Below, one piece after another: positions 38,054 to 46,924 of a stretch of 64,000 nt of DNA. How positions within the stretch are numbered: the first letter of the stretch is position 1; the number at the start of each line of letters is the position of its first letter. The translations under genes were made by a program, and so were the position numbers. The notes beneath the pieces were generated by a model. The model was given only the letters and a program-made list of their open reading frames with translations. It had not been told where the DNA came from and searched no databases. The stretch is from Rhizobiaceae bacterium (GTDB lineage Bacteria; Pseudomonadota; Alphaproteobacteria; Rhizobiales; Rhizobiaceae), in assembly GCA_017643025.1 (NCBI GenBank), contig JAEPOG010000006.1:310001-374000 (forward strand), in the 5' to 3' direction.

Positions 38054-38835
38054 CGGACTTTCTCGAAGAACGGGACCACGGCGTGGTCATCATCACGCTG
38101 AACAGACCGGACAGGCTGAACGCTGTAACCGAACAGTTCATGCGTGATCTCGCCGCGCGCCTCGAAGCGATCGGCAAGGACGCTTCGGTCGGTTCAGTCG
38201 TGCTGACCGGCGCGGGCCGCGCCTTCTGTGTTGGCGGCGACATCAAGGACATGGAGGACAACCCGCCACCGAGGGATTTTGATTTCAGGGTGGACAGGCT
38301 GATGGCGATGCAGCGTGTCGCCGTGCTGCTGCGAACGATGCCGAAGGTCACCATCGCGGCGGTCAATGGCCCTGCCATGGGTGCCGGTCTCGGCATGGCA
38401 ATCGCCTGCGATCTCAGACTGTCGGCCAGGTCCGCGCGCTTCGCAGCCTCTTTCATCAAGGTCGGCCTATCTGGCGATTTCGGCGGCTCGCATACGCTGC
38501 AGCGGCTGATCGGCATCGCCCGGGCACGCGACATGTACTACACCGGGCGCATCGTCGATGCCGAAGAAGCCGAGCGGATCGGACTGGCCGGCCGACTGGT
38601 TGACGACGACCGGCTGGCCGAAGAGGCGGTGACGCTCGCCCGCCAAATCGCCGCCGGGCCTCGAGTCGCGCTAGGCTATATCAAGTCAAATCTGCTGGCG
38701 GCGGAGACGGCCGGCTTCGAAGCCATGATCGCGATGGAGGCAGAGCATCAGACACGGTGCTCGCTGACTAACGATCATGAAGAGGCCAAGCGCTCCTTCA
38801 TTGAAAGGCGCACACCAAACTTCACGGGACGCTGA
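38050..38835 (+). CDS. Enoyl-CoA hydratase/isomerase
   Basis: 261 residues, crotonase fold. ITLNRPDRLNAVTEQFMRDL is the N-terminal signature, GAGRAFCVGGDIKDM the first oxyanion loop (the GGD segment), and AAVNGPAMGAGLGMAIACDLRLS the second. Catalytic Glu positions near FGGSHTLQRLIGIARARDMYYTGR are plausible. It would add water to, or isomerise, an enoyl-CoA made by the dehydrogenases. It sits directly after the transporter genes with a 4-base overlap, so uptake and degradation are co-expressed. Confidence 0.93.
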   Translation: MTDFLEERDHGVVIITLNRPDRLNAVTEQFMRDLAARLEAIGKDASVGSVVLTGAGRAFCVGGDIKDMEDNPPPRDFDFRVDRLMAMQRVAVLLRTMPKVTIAAVNGPAMGAGLGMAIACDLRLSARSARFAASFIKVGLSGDFGGSHTLQRLIGIARARDMYYTGRIVDAEEAERIGLAGRLVDDDRLAEEAVTLARQIAAGPRVALGYIKSNLLAAETAGFEAMIAMEAEHQTRCSLTNDHEEAKRSFIERRTPNFTGR

Positions 38836-38843
38836 GGCTTCAG

Positions 38844-39701
38844 ATGATCGACTACGACCGGCTGATGGGGCTGGAGATACAGGACGTCACCGCTTCCTAC
38901 GGCGTCAAGGACAGCATCCTCTATGCGCTGGGTCTGGGTTTCGGGCAGGACCCCACCGATGAAAGGCAGCTGCGCTACGTCTATGAGAAGGATCTCGTGG
39001 CGGCGCCGACACTGCCGCTGGTATTGGCTCTGCCGGGGTTCTGGATCCGCGATCTCGATACCGGCATCGACTGGCGACGCATCGTATATGGCGAACAGTC
39101 GGTGGAACTGCACAGCGCAATAGCACCGAAGGGAACGGTGCGCGCCACCATGCGGATCACGGATGTCATCGACAAGGGCGAGGGGAGCGGCGCGCTTCTG
39201 TACGCCGAACGCGTTCTCCATGACGCCGCCAGCAACGAGGTGATTGCCACGATGAAGCAGACGGTCTTCTGCCGGGGCGACGGCGGGTTTGGCGGGCCGC
39301 CGCGCGAGCAGCCGATGCCGCATGCCGTGCCGGAGCGGGCGCCCGACATGACCTGTACTCTGCCGACGCTGCCGCAGCAGGCGCTGATCTACCGGCTGAG
39401 CGGCGACTACAATCCGCTTCACGCCGATCCGGAATTTGCGCGCAATGCAGGGTTCGAGCGACCGATCCTGCACGGGCTGGCGACGTTCGGCGTGGCGACG
39501 CACGCTATCCTGCGGGAACTCTGCGGCTATGATCCCGCGAGGCTGACCTCGATCGCCGGCCGTTTTACCCGTCCGGTGTTTCCCGGCGATATGCTGCAGA
39601 CGCAGATATGGGACCAGGGTAGTGAATTCGGGTTCCGCGTCATCGTGCCGGAGCGAGATGTCGTCGCCATTGACAATGGCCGCGCCACAGTCTCCGGGTA
39701 G
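38844..39701 (+). CDS. MaoC-type (R)-specific enoyl-CoA hydratase 2
   Basis: 285 residues with two hotdog domains. The second carries the hydratase-2 motif YRLSGDYNPLHADPEFARNA, with Asp and His as the catalytic pair, then ILHGLATFGVATHAI. The N-terminal half is a degenerate hotdog (DLVAAPTLPLVLALPGFW). It matches the hydratase-2 part of peroxisomal multifunctional enzyme 2 and pairs naturally with the MFE-2-like SDR at 33832. Last gene of the rightward operon; its stop abuts the convergent CoA-transferase stop. Confidence 0.93.
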   Translation: MIDYDRLMGLEIQDVTASYGVKDSILYALGLGFGQDPTDERQLRYVYEKDLVAAPTLPLVLALPGFWIRDLDTGIDWRRIVYGEQSVELHSAIAPKGTVRATMRITDVIDKGEGSGALLYAERVLHDAASNEVIATMKQTVFCRGDGGFGGPPREQPMPHAVPERAPDMTCTLPTLPQQALIYRLSGDYNPLHADPEFARNAGFERPILHGLATFGVATHAILRELCGYDPARLTSIAGRFTRPVFPGDMLQTQIWDQGSEFGFRVIVPERDVVAIDNGRATVSG

Positions 39702-40847
39702 CTACCAGTCCACAGTCTGGCCGTTGTGCGCGCCGAGCGCGGGAGCTCCCTCGGCGTGAGCCGTAGGCTGGCCGTCGATCATGAGGGGTGTGCGAACGCC
39801 CGGCACGCTCCTTCCGGAGGTCTCCCGATCGATCCGCATGCCGCGATGCACGATCTGGGGGTTTTCGAAGACGGACGAGATCGTGTTGATCGGTCCGCCG
39901 GGGATGCCGGCATCGACAATGATCTGCAGCAATTGCGCCTGCGTCATCAGCCGCGAGCGTTCACCCAGAAGCACAGTCAGCACGTCACGGTTTTCGACGC
40001 GGTTGTCGTTGCGGGCGAAACGGGGGTCCACCGCCAGCTCTGCGATGCCTAGCACGTCGCACAGCCGTGCAAACTGGCTGTCATTGCCGACCGCGATGAT
40101 GCAGTGGCCGTCGGAGACGGGGAAGACGTCGTAGGGCACTACGTTCGGATGCGCGTTGCCCAGACGCACCGGTTCGCGGCCGGAGACCAGATAGTTCATC
40201 GCCTGGTTGGCGAGAACGGCAACCTGCGTGTCGAGCAGCGCGCAATCCACATGAGCGCCTGAGCCAGTCTTTTCGCGGCGATTGAGGGCGGCGAGAATGC
40301 CGATTGTCGCATAGAGCCCGGAAAAGAGATCGGCGATGGCAAAACCGGTCTTCGTAGGGGGGCCGTCCGGCTGGCCGGTCACCGACATCGCGCCGCCCAT
40401 TCCCTGAATGAGAAAGTCGTACCCGGCGCGCGGAGCGTATGGCCCGTCCTGCCCGAAGCCGGTGATCGAGGCGTAGATCACCCGCGGGTTTGATGCGTGT
40501 ATCGATTCATAGTCGAGACCGAACCGCTTCAGTCCGCCGACCTTGAAGTTCTCGATGATGACGTCCGCTTTTGCGGCGAGTTCGAGAACGCGCACGCGAT
40601 CCTTTTCGTCGGCAAAGTTGGCGGTAATGGAGCGCTTGCCGCGATTGCAGCTGTGGAAATACGCCGCCGATTCAGGCGCGCCTTCATCGGCCCCGACATA
40701 GGGCGGCCCCCACTGCCGCGTGTCGTCGCCTGCTTCGGCCTCGACCTTCACGACGTCCGCACCGAGATCAGCCAATGTCTGGCCCGCCCAGGGACCGGCG
40801 AGTATGCGTGCCAGTTCAAGAACCTTGAGCCCGTTCAGCGTCTGCAT
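39702..40847 (-). CDS. Family III CoA-transferase (CaiB/BaiF)
   Basis: 381 residues. LNGLKVLELARILAGPWAGQTLADLGADVVKVE is the family start; RGKRSITANF, and AGYDFLIQGMGGAMSVTG holds the catalytic Asp that carries the acyl mixed anhydride. It moves CoA from an acyl-CoA donor to a free acid, so it gives an ATP-saving way to activate the pathway substrate or recycle a product. The ATG at 40847 yields the family length; an upstream frame crossing the binding-protein gene is rejected. Confidence 0.95.
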   Translation of the reverse strand: MQTLNGLKVLELARILAGPWAGQTLADLGADVVKVEAEAGDDTRQWGPPYVGADEGAPESAAYFHSCNRGKRSITANFADEKDRVRVLELAAKADVIIENFKVGGLKRFGLDYESIHASNPRVIYASITGFGQDGPYAPRAGYDFLIQGMGGAMSVTGQPDGPPTKTGFAIADLFSGLYATIGILAALNRREKTGSGAHVDCALLDTQVAVLANQAMNYLVSGREPVRLGNAHPNVVPYDVFPVSDGHCIIAVGNDSQFARLCDVLGIAELAVDPRFARNDNRVENRDVLTVLLGERSRLMTQAQLLQIIVDAGIPGGPINTISSVFENPQIVHRGMRIDRETSGRSVPGVRTPLMIDGQPTAHAEGAPALGAHNGQTVDW

Positions 40848-40869
40848 TCTTTCGATCCCGCAAATGAAA

Positions 40870-40895
40870 GCGGCAGGCCCGCGAGGACCCGCCGC
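40870..40895 (-). terminator. Intrinsic terminator after the binding-protein gene
   Basis: On the minus strand an 11-base-pair stem (two G-U pairs) around a TCGC loop is followed by TTTCATTT. It begins 24 bases after the binding-protein stop and ends 17 bases before the CoA-transferase ATG, so it would lower transcription into that gene. Confidence 0.5.
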
Positions 40896-40918
40896 CGGAT
40901 TTCGGCTACCTGTCAGGC

Positions 40919-42115
40919 TCAGTTGGCGAGCGGGCAGCCGCCTTCGCTGAGCGGGCGCACCGCCTGATCGGCCGGGATCGTGCCGATCTCGTTGTACAGA
41001 TCCCATTCCGACCCCGACTGATCAGCCGATTTGACCTCGAAAGCATACATCGGACGCATCACGCGACCGTCGATACGCAGCGAACCACCATTCGTCATGA
41101 AGTCGTTGATCGGGATTTCTCGCATCTTTTCCATGACCGCATCGGCGTCATCCGTGCCGGCGGCGTCGACTGCCTTCAAGTAGTGCAAGACGGCGCCATA
41201 GATGCCGGCCTGCGACTGGCTGGGCTTGCTGCCGACCTTCTCCTCGAAGCGAGCAGCGAATTCACGCGTCTCGTCGTTCTGGTCCCAATAGACCGGCTCG
41301 GCCAGGGTCATGCCCGCGGCATCCTGAATTCCAATCGCGTGGACGTCGGTGATCGATGCCACCAGAGCAGCGATGGCCATGCCGTCGGACCCGATGCCGA
41401 ACTCGCGCGCCTGCTTGATGGCGTTGACGAGATCGTTGCCGCCACTTGCGATGCCGATGACGTCAGCACCGGAACTTTGTGCCTGCAGAAGGTAGGACGA
41501 GAAGTCCATGTTGTTGAAGGGATGCTTCACGCTGCCCACGACCGAGCCGCCATTTGCCTCGACGATGGTCGTTGCGTCCGCGATTGCGGCAGTGCCGAGC
41601 GAATAGTCGGGTGCAATGAAAAACCACTTCTTGGCGCCGCGATCGACTGCAGCCTTGGCGCCCGCGGCGGCCATTGCATAGGTGTCCGACGTCCAGTGCA
41701 CGGAGTAGGGCGTGCAGGACTCGCCGGTGATCTGCGAAGAAATGGCGCTGGTAACCATCACCACCTTCTCCCGCTCCTTGGCTACTTCCATCACCGCCAG
41801 TGCGATCGAGGAGAGCGGCAGTTCCGCAATCATGTCGACGCCGTCGTCATACCATTGCCGTGCGATGCCGGCAGCCACGTCCGGCTTGTTCTGGCCATCG
41901 GCGAAAATGACCTCGACCGGCATGCCGGCCGCCGTGCCACCGAAATCCTCCACCGCCATGCGGGCAGATTCCACTGAACCCATGCCGCCTAGGTTGGCGT
42001 ATGCGCCCGAGATATCGGCTAGAACACCGATCTTAACGGTCTGGTCTTGGGCAAATGCCGATGTCGCGAAACCCGCGACCAGAATTGCGATTGCACTTGT
42101 GATCGTTTTGTTCAT
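40919..42115 (-). CDS. ABC transporter substrate-binding protein (Peripla_BP_6, Liv type)
   Basis: 398 residues. Signal peptide MNKTITSAIAILVAGFATSAFA, cleaved before QDQTVKIGVLADISGAYANLGG. The type I periplasmic binding fold continues with EVIFADGQNKPDVAAGIARQW and KKWFFIAPDYSLGTAAIADA. It is the missing binding component of the Liv-type transporter at 34749-38053. GGAGG lies a few bases before the ATG. Relatives bind branched amino acids, amides, aromatic acids or urea. A 12-base palindrome upstream suggests separate control. Confidence 0.93.
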   Translation of the reverse strand: MNKTITSAIAILVAGFATSAFAQDQTVKIGVLADISGAYANLGGMGSVESARMAVEDFGGTAAGMPVEVIFADGQNKPDVAAGIARQWYDDGVDMIAELPLSSIALAVMEVAKEREKVVMVTSAISSQITGESCTPYSVHWTSDTYAMAAAGAKAAVDRGAKKWFFIAPDYSLGTAAIADATTIVEANGGSVVGSVKHPFNNMDFSSYLLQAQSSGADVIGIASGGNDLVNAIKQAREFGIGSDGMAIAALVASITDVHAIGIQDAAGMTLAEPVYWDQNDETREFAARFEEKVGSKPSQSQAGIYGAVLHYLKAVDAAGTDDADAVMEKMREIPINDFMTNGGSLRIDGRVMRPMYAFEVKSADQSGSEWDLYNEIGTIPADQAVRPLSEGGCPLAN

Positions 42116-42542
42116 GCGGTCCTCCCACCACGAATGGTTGCCGTCGCCCCAGCGAACTAGATTGCGCATGGGTGCGACTTTGTCAGGCCATCTGCCTGTC
42201 TGGATAGTGACGATGGGTTGCGCAACCAACTAGAACCGTTTTGCAATCTTGGACATAGCGGTTTTGTTGACCCTTCGAGATCAAAGGACCTCCAGTCGAG
42301 CGGCGGGCGGCCGCGCGCACGCAGCGGTCGTGAGGGAGAGGGCGTGCCGCGGTAGCTGGTGGCGCTGGAGCCTGAAGAACAGCGATACTGGCAGCAGTCA
42401 CCGGTATTGCAGAGTCCAACGGACTGCTTCTTGCACGAAGGCGTATTGTTCTCGGCAAGCGTTATGGGAAGGTGAATGGTCAGCGTGTCGGCGAACCGAT
42501 TTGCAGGATGTCAGAAAGGGGACGAACTTCTGGACGCGCGGT
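42116..42542. other. 427-base gap upstream of the binding-protein gene
   Basis: No protein gene supported. The 42150-42240 part holds a perfect palindrome (42216-42227) and repeated ACTAG/TTGCGCA elements near the binding-protein promoter. The rest (42260-42540) is ordinary-composition DNA in which I see nothing identifiable; it may hold a decayed gene or an untranslated end of iorB. Confidence 0.5.
42216..42227. promoter_or_regulatory. Perfect 12-base palindrome, candidate operator
   Basis: GGTTGCGCAACC is self-complementary and lies 101 bases upstream of the binding-protein start. The flank AACTAG to its right recurs as AACTAGATTGCGCA near 42155, giving an inverted arrangement of the same words. 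The MarR-type protein at 46925 or the LysR protein could be the binder; untested. Confidence 0.4.
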
Positions 42543-44108
42543 TCAGCTCGACAGTTCGCCGGTAAAAGAGCGGACAGTCTCCAGCGCGCCGTCCAGCGCA
42601 TCTCCCTTTTCGTCCTTTAGAGCCGCTTCGCGAAGCCGGCGAACCCAGTCGGCAGCGTCTGCCCGTCCGGCAAGCAGCGACACCCCCTCCATGACGCGGT
42701 CATATTTTGAAAGACCCCGCGCATGGGTATCCGAATAGCCCTTGATCAGCCGGCGGTTCCTGATGACCTCGACGGCGAGATCGTAGTCGCTTTCGACTGT
42801 GGAAAGCGCTGTCGCGAGCCAGCTTTCCATGTGCGCCACCTCCTCCGAGTGGCGCAGCGTACCGCGCCGGTAGCGGCGCAGTCCGCCCATCACATAAAGC
42901 TGCAGGAACGGCATCAGCCGATCGGTGCGGACGCGCCGGCCGCGATTGAAAAGCCGGTCGATCAAGCGCATGGCCGATGGACTGTCCGACAACCGCCGTC
43001 CTAGCCTGGCAGGCAGTAGCCCAACCAGTTCTTCGGCGCGCGGATGCATGAATTCGGTGATCATCATGCGCGTTCCGTTCGCCGGGCTGATTTCGTCGTG
43101 TACCTGGCGGAAGCGCGAACCGCGCGTCTTGATGTCGGCGACGCGGAACACGTCGTCGTAGCACATGGCTTTGGCGAGATATTTCGCCGCCTCGGTTGTC
43201 AGCGCGAATTGGCGATCGGGCCGGTCCCTGCCCGCGATGACCTCCAGCCGGTCAAGATAGTCGGCGCCATAGGCGAGATCCTGATAATCGACGACCGCCC
43301 GGAGTCCAGCGAGCGCCATATTGCGGGTTGGTTCGGGCAAAGCGGATATGCGGCCGGAGAGTTTTTGCCATTTCTCGATCAGCCGCCCGGGCCCGGACGG
43401 CATGTCGGCAGGCGCAGCGGATTTGCCCTTGCCGGGCATTGTCCTCTCGCCAGTCTGGGCCATCTCGTAGGCAGTGGAAAATGCGGCGAGGCTCTGCTTT
43501 ACGCCGCGGCCCGATCGTTCGATCGCTGCCTCGAACGCACTGCGCGTGAACGGAAGGGTTTGCGAACCCGCCAGCGCCCCGAGAAGGCTCGCGGATATCA
43601 CGGTGCCGGAGGAGAGGGCGATTTCCTCCATGTCGAACAGTATCAGCCGCTGCGCAGCGACTTCGGCCGCTGCGACCACTTCCTCCGTGGAGGCGATGCC
43701 ATCGCCCGGCACTGTTTTTTCGGAGACAGCCAGCGCCCGGTGCGAGGATACGATCAGCGTCGTTCGGTCTGGCGTGACGAAACCCCGAATGATGGCTCGC
43801 CCCGCCTCCATCATCTCGGCAGCAACCAGGATGTCGACATCACCTGCCGACGGCATCAGCGAGAAGACCGGCTTCTTGTCTCCGGCCGGCGCCATCTCGA
43901 TATAGTATATCGTGGCGCCGGTACGCTGGGCGACACCGGCCACCGACGTCGCCTGGACGTCATATCCATTGGCGCGCGCCACATCTTCTACCCAATTGGT
44001 CAAAACCCCGCCGCCCTGGCCGCCAACGGCCATTATGGCAAGCTTGATGACTTCGCCTATGCGCGGGTCGTGTTTCTTGCGTTCAAGCGCAACCGAATTG
44101 GCTGACAT
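42543..44108 (-). CDS. iorB: Indolepyruvate:ferredoxin oxidoreductase beta-type subunit (IorB-like, long form)
   Basis: 521 residues, longer than archaeal IorB (~200) because of a C-terminal DUF6537-like extension. LAIMAVGGQGGGVLTNWVEDVAR is the gamma-domain start of 2-oxoacid:ferredoxin oxidoreductases, followed by QRTGATIYYIEMAP. With IorA it would convert arylpyruvates (indolepyruvate, phenylpyruvate) to aryl-acetyl-CoA and reduced ferredoxin. The stop-start gap with iorA is 2 bases. The ATG at 44108 is chosen because the longer frame overlaps iorA. Confidence 0.9.
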   Translation of the reverse strand: MSANSVALERKKHDPRIGEVIKLAIMAVGGQGGGVLTNWVEDVARANGYDVQATSVAGVAQRTGATIYYIEMAPAGDKKPVFSLMPSAGDVDILVAAEMMEAGRAIIRGFVTPDRTTLIVSSHRALAVSEKTVPGDGIASTEEVVAAAEVAAQRLILFDMEEIALSSGTVISASLLGALAGSQTLPFTRSAFEAAIERSGRGVKQSLAAFSTAYEMAQTGERTMPGKGKSAAPADMPSGPGRLIEKWQKLSGRISALPEPTRNMALAGLRAVVDYQDLAYGADYLDRLEVIAGRDRPDRQFALTTEAAKYLAKAMCYDDVFRVADIKTRGSRFRQVHDEISPANGTRMMITEFMHPRAEELVGLLPARLGRRLSDSPSAMRLIDRLFNRGRRVRTDRLMPFLQLYVMGGLRRYRRGTLRHSEEVAHMESWLATALSTVESDYDLAVEVIRNRRLIKGYSDTHARGLSKYDRVMEGVSLLAGRADAADWVRRLREAALKDEKGDALDGALETVRSFTGELSS

Positions 44109-44110
44109 TG

Positions 44111-46258
44111 TCACGCCTTGACGAATTCGAGCCGGTTGCCGGAGCGGCGGCGCTGCAGGAAGGAAATGGCCGCGTTCGAAATGCCGGCAAGTGTTCGTTC
44201 CATCCAGCCAGGGTTGTGGACTACATCGGCGCGATAGAAGGAAGGGCAAAGAATTGCGGCATCAGCGACTTCGCCGCAATTACCGCAGCCTACGCAACTT
44301 TGGTCGATCGCGGCTATCGGATCGTCGCGCAGCGGATCATCGAGTTTCTTCAGGGACAGTGACGGGCATCCCGAAAGCCGAATGCAAGCATGGTCTCCGG
44401 TGCAGATGTCCTCGTCGACGCCGAAACGCGGTTTCTCAACGCGTCTGCCAGCGGCAATCGCCTTGTCCCGAAGAGGTTTCTCGCGACGCTGGCGGTTGAG
44501 CATGCATTCGGAGGAGGCAACGATCACCTTCGGGCCGTCGTAGTCGGTGGTCAGCGCCTCATCGAGTATCTTGCGCATTTTCGGCACGTCGTAGGTGCGG
44601 TCGATCTCGCGCACCCATTTGACGCCGACGCCCTTCACAGCCTCTGCGATCGGATGGCCGGTCGATTTCGACTTGTTGTCGGCGCGCGATGACAAGATGT
44701 CCTGGCCGCCCGTCGCCGCCGAATAGAAATTATCGACGACGACGATGACGCTGTCGGACTTGTTGTAGACGGCGTTGCCTACCGAGGACGACAGCCCATT
44801 ATGCCAGAAGCCGCCATCGCCGATGATGGCGATGGAACGCCTTTCGCCGCCGCCGTCGAAAGCTGCATTCGACGCTGGACCGAGGCCATAGCCCATTGTC
44901 GACCCGCCGATTTCGAAGGGAGGAAGGCAGGCAAAGAGATGACAGCCGATGTCGCCTGCGATCTGGTGTTTGCCGCGCGCCTGTTCGGTCATTTTCAGCG
45001 CCGCGAAGATTGGCCGTTCCGGGCAACCGACACAGAAGCCCGGCGGCCGGATGGGTACAGTCTTCGTCAAATCGGGACCGGCGGCTGTCTTGACCGCGTT
45101 CGGCGAGCGAATTTGGGCCGGCAATAGGTCGGGCGCGGTTTTCCTGAGAAACGCCTCCACGCCGTCGAGCATCACCTGGCCGGTATATTCACCGGCCATC
45201 GGCAGAACATCCTTGCCATGCAGCGACGTGCCGCTTTTGGCGCGGTAGAGCGCCGAGCCAAGCGCCTGTTCGAGAAACTCCGGCTGGCCTTCCTCGACGA
45301 CAAGTACGGCCTCCTTGCCTTCGCAGAAATCCAAAAACTCGTCGGCGACGATCGGATAGGTGACGTTCAGGCAATAGAGTGGAATGTCTGTCTCGCCGTA
45401 AATGTCAGCAAGGCCGAGCCGCTGCAGCGCGCGGATGACGCCGTTATACATGCCGCCCTGCACCACGATGCCGACCGGCCCATCCTTCGGTCCAAAGAAC
45501 TCGTTGAGGCCCTTGTCGCGTATGTAGGCCTGTGCCGCCGGCCAGCGATCGTTGATCTTGTTCTGCTCCTGCGCATAGGACATGGGCGGCAGCACGACAC
45601 GCGAATAGTCGCTCCTGGGATTGCTCAGCGCCTCCCTGACCGTGAGCGGCGGGCGCTTGTTGTCGCGCGCAGTGAAGGTGCCGGTGACATGGCAGGAACG
45701 TATCCTCACCATCAGCATGACCGGCGTGTTGGTGGCCTCCGACAAGTCGAAACCATCTTCCACGGCTCTGACAATTGAGGGCAGATTCGGTCGCGGATCC
45801 ATGAGCCAAATCTGCGATTTCATCGCAAAGGCGTGGCTGCGCTCCTGCATGATGGAGGAGCCTTCGCCGTAATCTTCTCCGACAATGACCAGCGCCCCGC
45901 CGGTGACGCCGGATGAGGCGAGATTGGCCAACGCATCCGAAGCGACATTGACGCCGACCGGACCCTTGAACGTCACGGCGCCGCGAATTGGGTAATGGAC
46001 CGAGGCGGCCAGCATTGCTGCTGCCGCCGCCTCGGACGCATTGGCTTCATAGCGCACGCCGAGATCGGAAAGGATTTCCTCGGCATCCGCGAGAACATCC
46101 ATCAGGTGGCTGATCGGTGCGCCCTGGTAGCCGCCGACGTAGCCGACGCCCGATTCCAGCAGCGCCTTGGTAATCGCAAGGATGCCTTCGCCGGCGAAGG
46201 TCTCGCCTTCGCCGAGCTTGAGCTTCTGGACTTCCTTCGCGAATGAGCGCTCAGCCAT
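44111..46258 (-). CDS. iorA: Indolepyruvate:ferredoxin oxidoreductase alpha-type subunit (IorA-like)
   Basis: 715 residues. Pyrimidine-binding domain first (GYVGGYQGAPISHLMDVLAD, YEANASEAAAAAML), ThDP domain with CVGCPERPIFAALK and GDGGFWHNGLSSSVGN ending in VVVDN, and a C-terminal ferredoxin-like domain with CTGDHACIRLSGCPS and CVGCGNCGEVADAAILCPSF for two 4Fe-4S clusters. Converts an arylpyruvate to aryl-acetyl-CoA. First gene of an iorA-iorB pair. Aerobic bacteria use such enzymes in phenylalanine or tryptophan breakdown. Confidence 0.94.
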   Translation of the reverse strand: MAERSFAKEVQKLKLGEGETFAGEGILAITKALLESGVGYVGGYQGAPISHLMDVLADAEEILSDLGVRYEANASEAAAAAMLAASVHYPIRGAVTFKGPVGVNVASDALANLASSGVTGGALVIVGEDYGEGSSIMQERSHAFAMKSQIWLMDPRPNLPSIVRAVEDGFDLSEATNTPVMLMVRIRSCHVTGTFTARDNKRPPLTVREALSNPRSDYSRVVLPPMSYAQEQNKINDRWPAAQAYIRDKGLNEFFGPKDGPVGIVVQGGMYNGVIRALQRLGLADIYGETDIPLYCLNVTYPIVADEFLDFCEGKEAVLVVEEGQPEFLEQALGSALYRAKSGTSLHGKDVLPMAGEYTGQVMLDGVEAFLRKTAPDLLPAQIRSPNAVKTAAGPDLTKTVPIRPPGFCVGCPERPIFAALKMTEQARGKHQIAGDIGCHLFACLPPFEIGGSTMGYGLGPASNAAFDGGGERRSIAIIGDGGFWHNGLSSSVGNAVYNKSDSVIVVVDNFYSAATGGQDILSSRADNKSKSTGHPIAEAVKGVGVKWVREIDRTYDVPKMRKILDEALTTDYDGPKVIVASSECMLNRQRREKPLRDKAIAAGRRVEKPRFGVDEDICTGDHACIRLSGCPSLSLKKLDDPLRDDPIAAIDQSCVGCGNCGEVADAAILCPSFYRADVVHNPGWMERTLAGISNAAISFLQRRRSGNRLEFVKA

Positions 46259-46265
46259 GGTGTTC

Positions 46266-46862
46266 TTATTTTGCCGGGTCCGTGTTCGACCACAGAACCG
46301 TTCCGCCTTCCTTTTCGTAAGCCATGCCGCCGGGGAACGAGATCGCTTCCATCTGCAGCCCCCAGGGCGCGAAGAAGTAGATTATCGACTGCCCCGCAGC
46401 CGGGCCCTGTTCAACCGGCAGGGGCCCCATGAGCGTGCGCACGCCCTTTGAACCAAGGTAATCGGCGGCAGCCTGAATGTCATCGACGTAAAACGCGATG
46501 TGATGTCCGCCGATGTCGCTGTTTCTGGGGCGCACTGTCTTCTGGTCGGGTGCGTCATAGTCGAACAGCTCGATATTGGAGCCGTTGCCACAACGCAGCA
46601 AGCTGATCTGGTTGATGACTGCACGCGGATCGACATCAAGCAGATCTTGCATGAAGGTCCCTTCGTCATCCCTGAAAGGCCCGAAGGAAGTCGCTTTCTG
46701 GCAGCCCAGGACGTCAGTGAAAAATGCCTCCGCCTCGGCAATGTCAGGCACGGTCAGGCCGATGTGGTTGACGCCACGCACGCCGGGTATTTCTGCCGCG
46801 GCCTGTGACGCAAAAAGGCCGCCCAAGGCCAGCACTCCTATTGCTGCAGTTCTGAATTTCAT
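46266..46862 (-). CDS. Exported VOC-superfamily protein
   Basis: 198 residues. A Sec signal peptide (MKFRTAAIGVLALGGLFASQAAA) precedes a VOC domain: VNHIGLTVPDIAEAEAFFTDVLG, then GHHIAFYVDDIQAAADYLGSKG and FFAPWGLQMEAISFPGG. Metal-ligand candidates are the His in VNHIGL, His in GHHIAF and the Glu in QMEAIS. VOC proteins are usually cytosolic, so periplasmic export is odd. It lies 7 bases upstream of iorA on the same strand and may modify or bind the substrate before uptake. AAGGGAGG precedes the ATG. Confidence 0.85.
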   Translation of the reverse strand: MKFRTAAIGVLALGGLFASQAAAEIPGVRGVNHIGLTVPDIAEAEAFFTDVLGCQKATSFGPFRDDEGTFMQDLLDVDPRAVINQISLLRCGNGSNIELFDYDAPDQKTVRPRNSDIGGHHIAFYVDDIQAAADYLGSKGVRTLMGPLPVEQGPAAGQSIIYFFAPWGLQMEAISFPGGMAYEKEGGTVLWSNTDPAK

Positions 46863-46924
46863 GGTTTCCTCCCTTGCGAACGATTTCTCGTAAAGACGGG
46901 TCGGTTCGTTCGCTTGCCGTTGCC

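Noticed and set aside
42183..42458. 91-residue minus-strand frame upstream of the binding-protein gene
   Set aside because: Composition (Ala/Arg rich) is that of a shadow frame; no homology or ribosome site seen.
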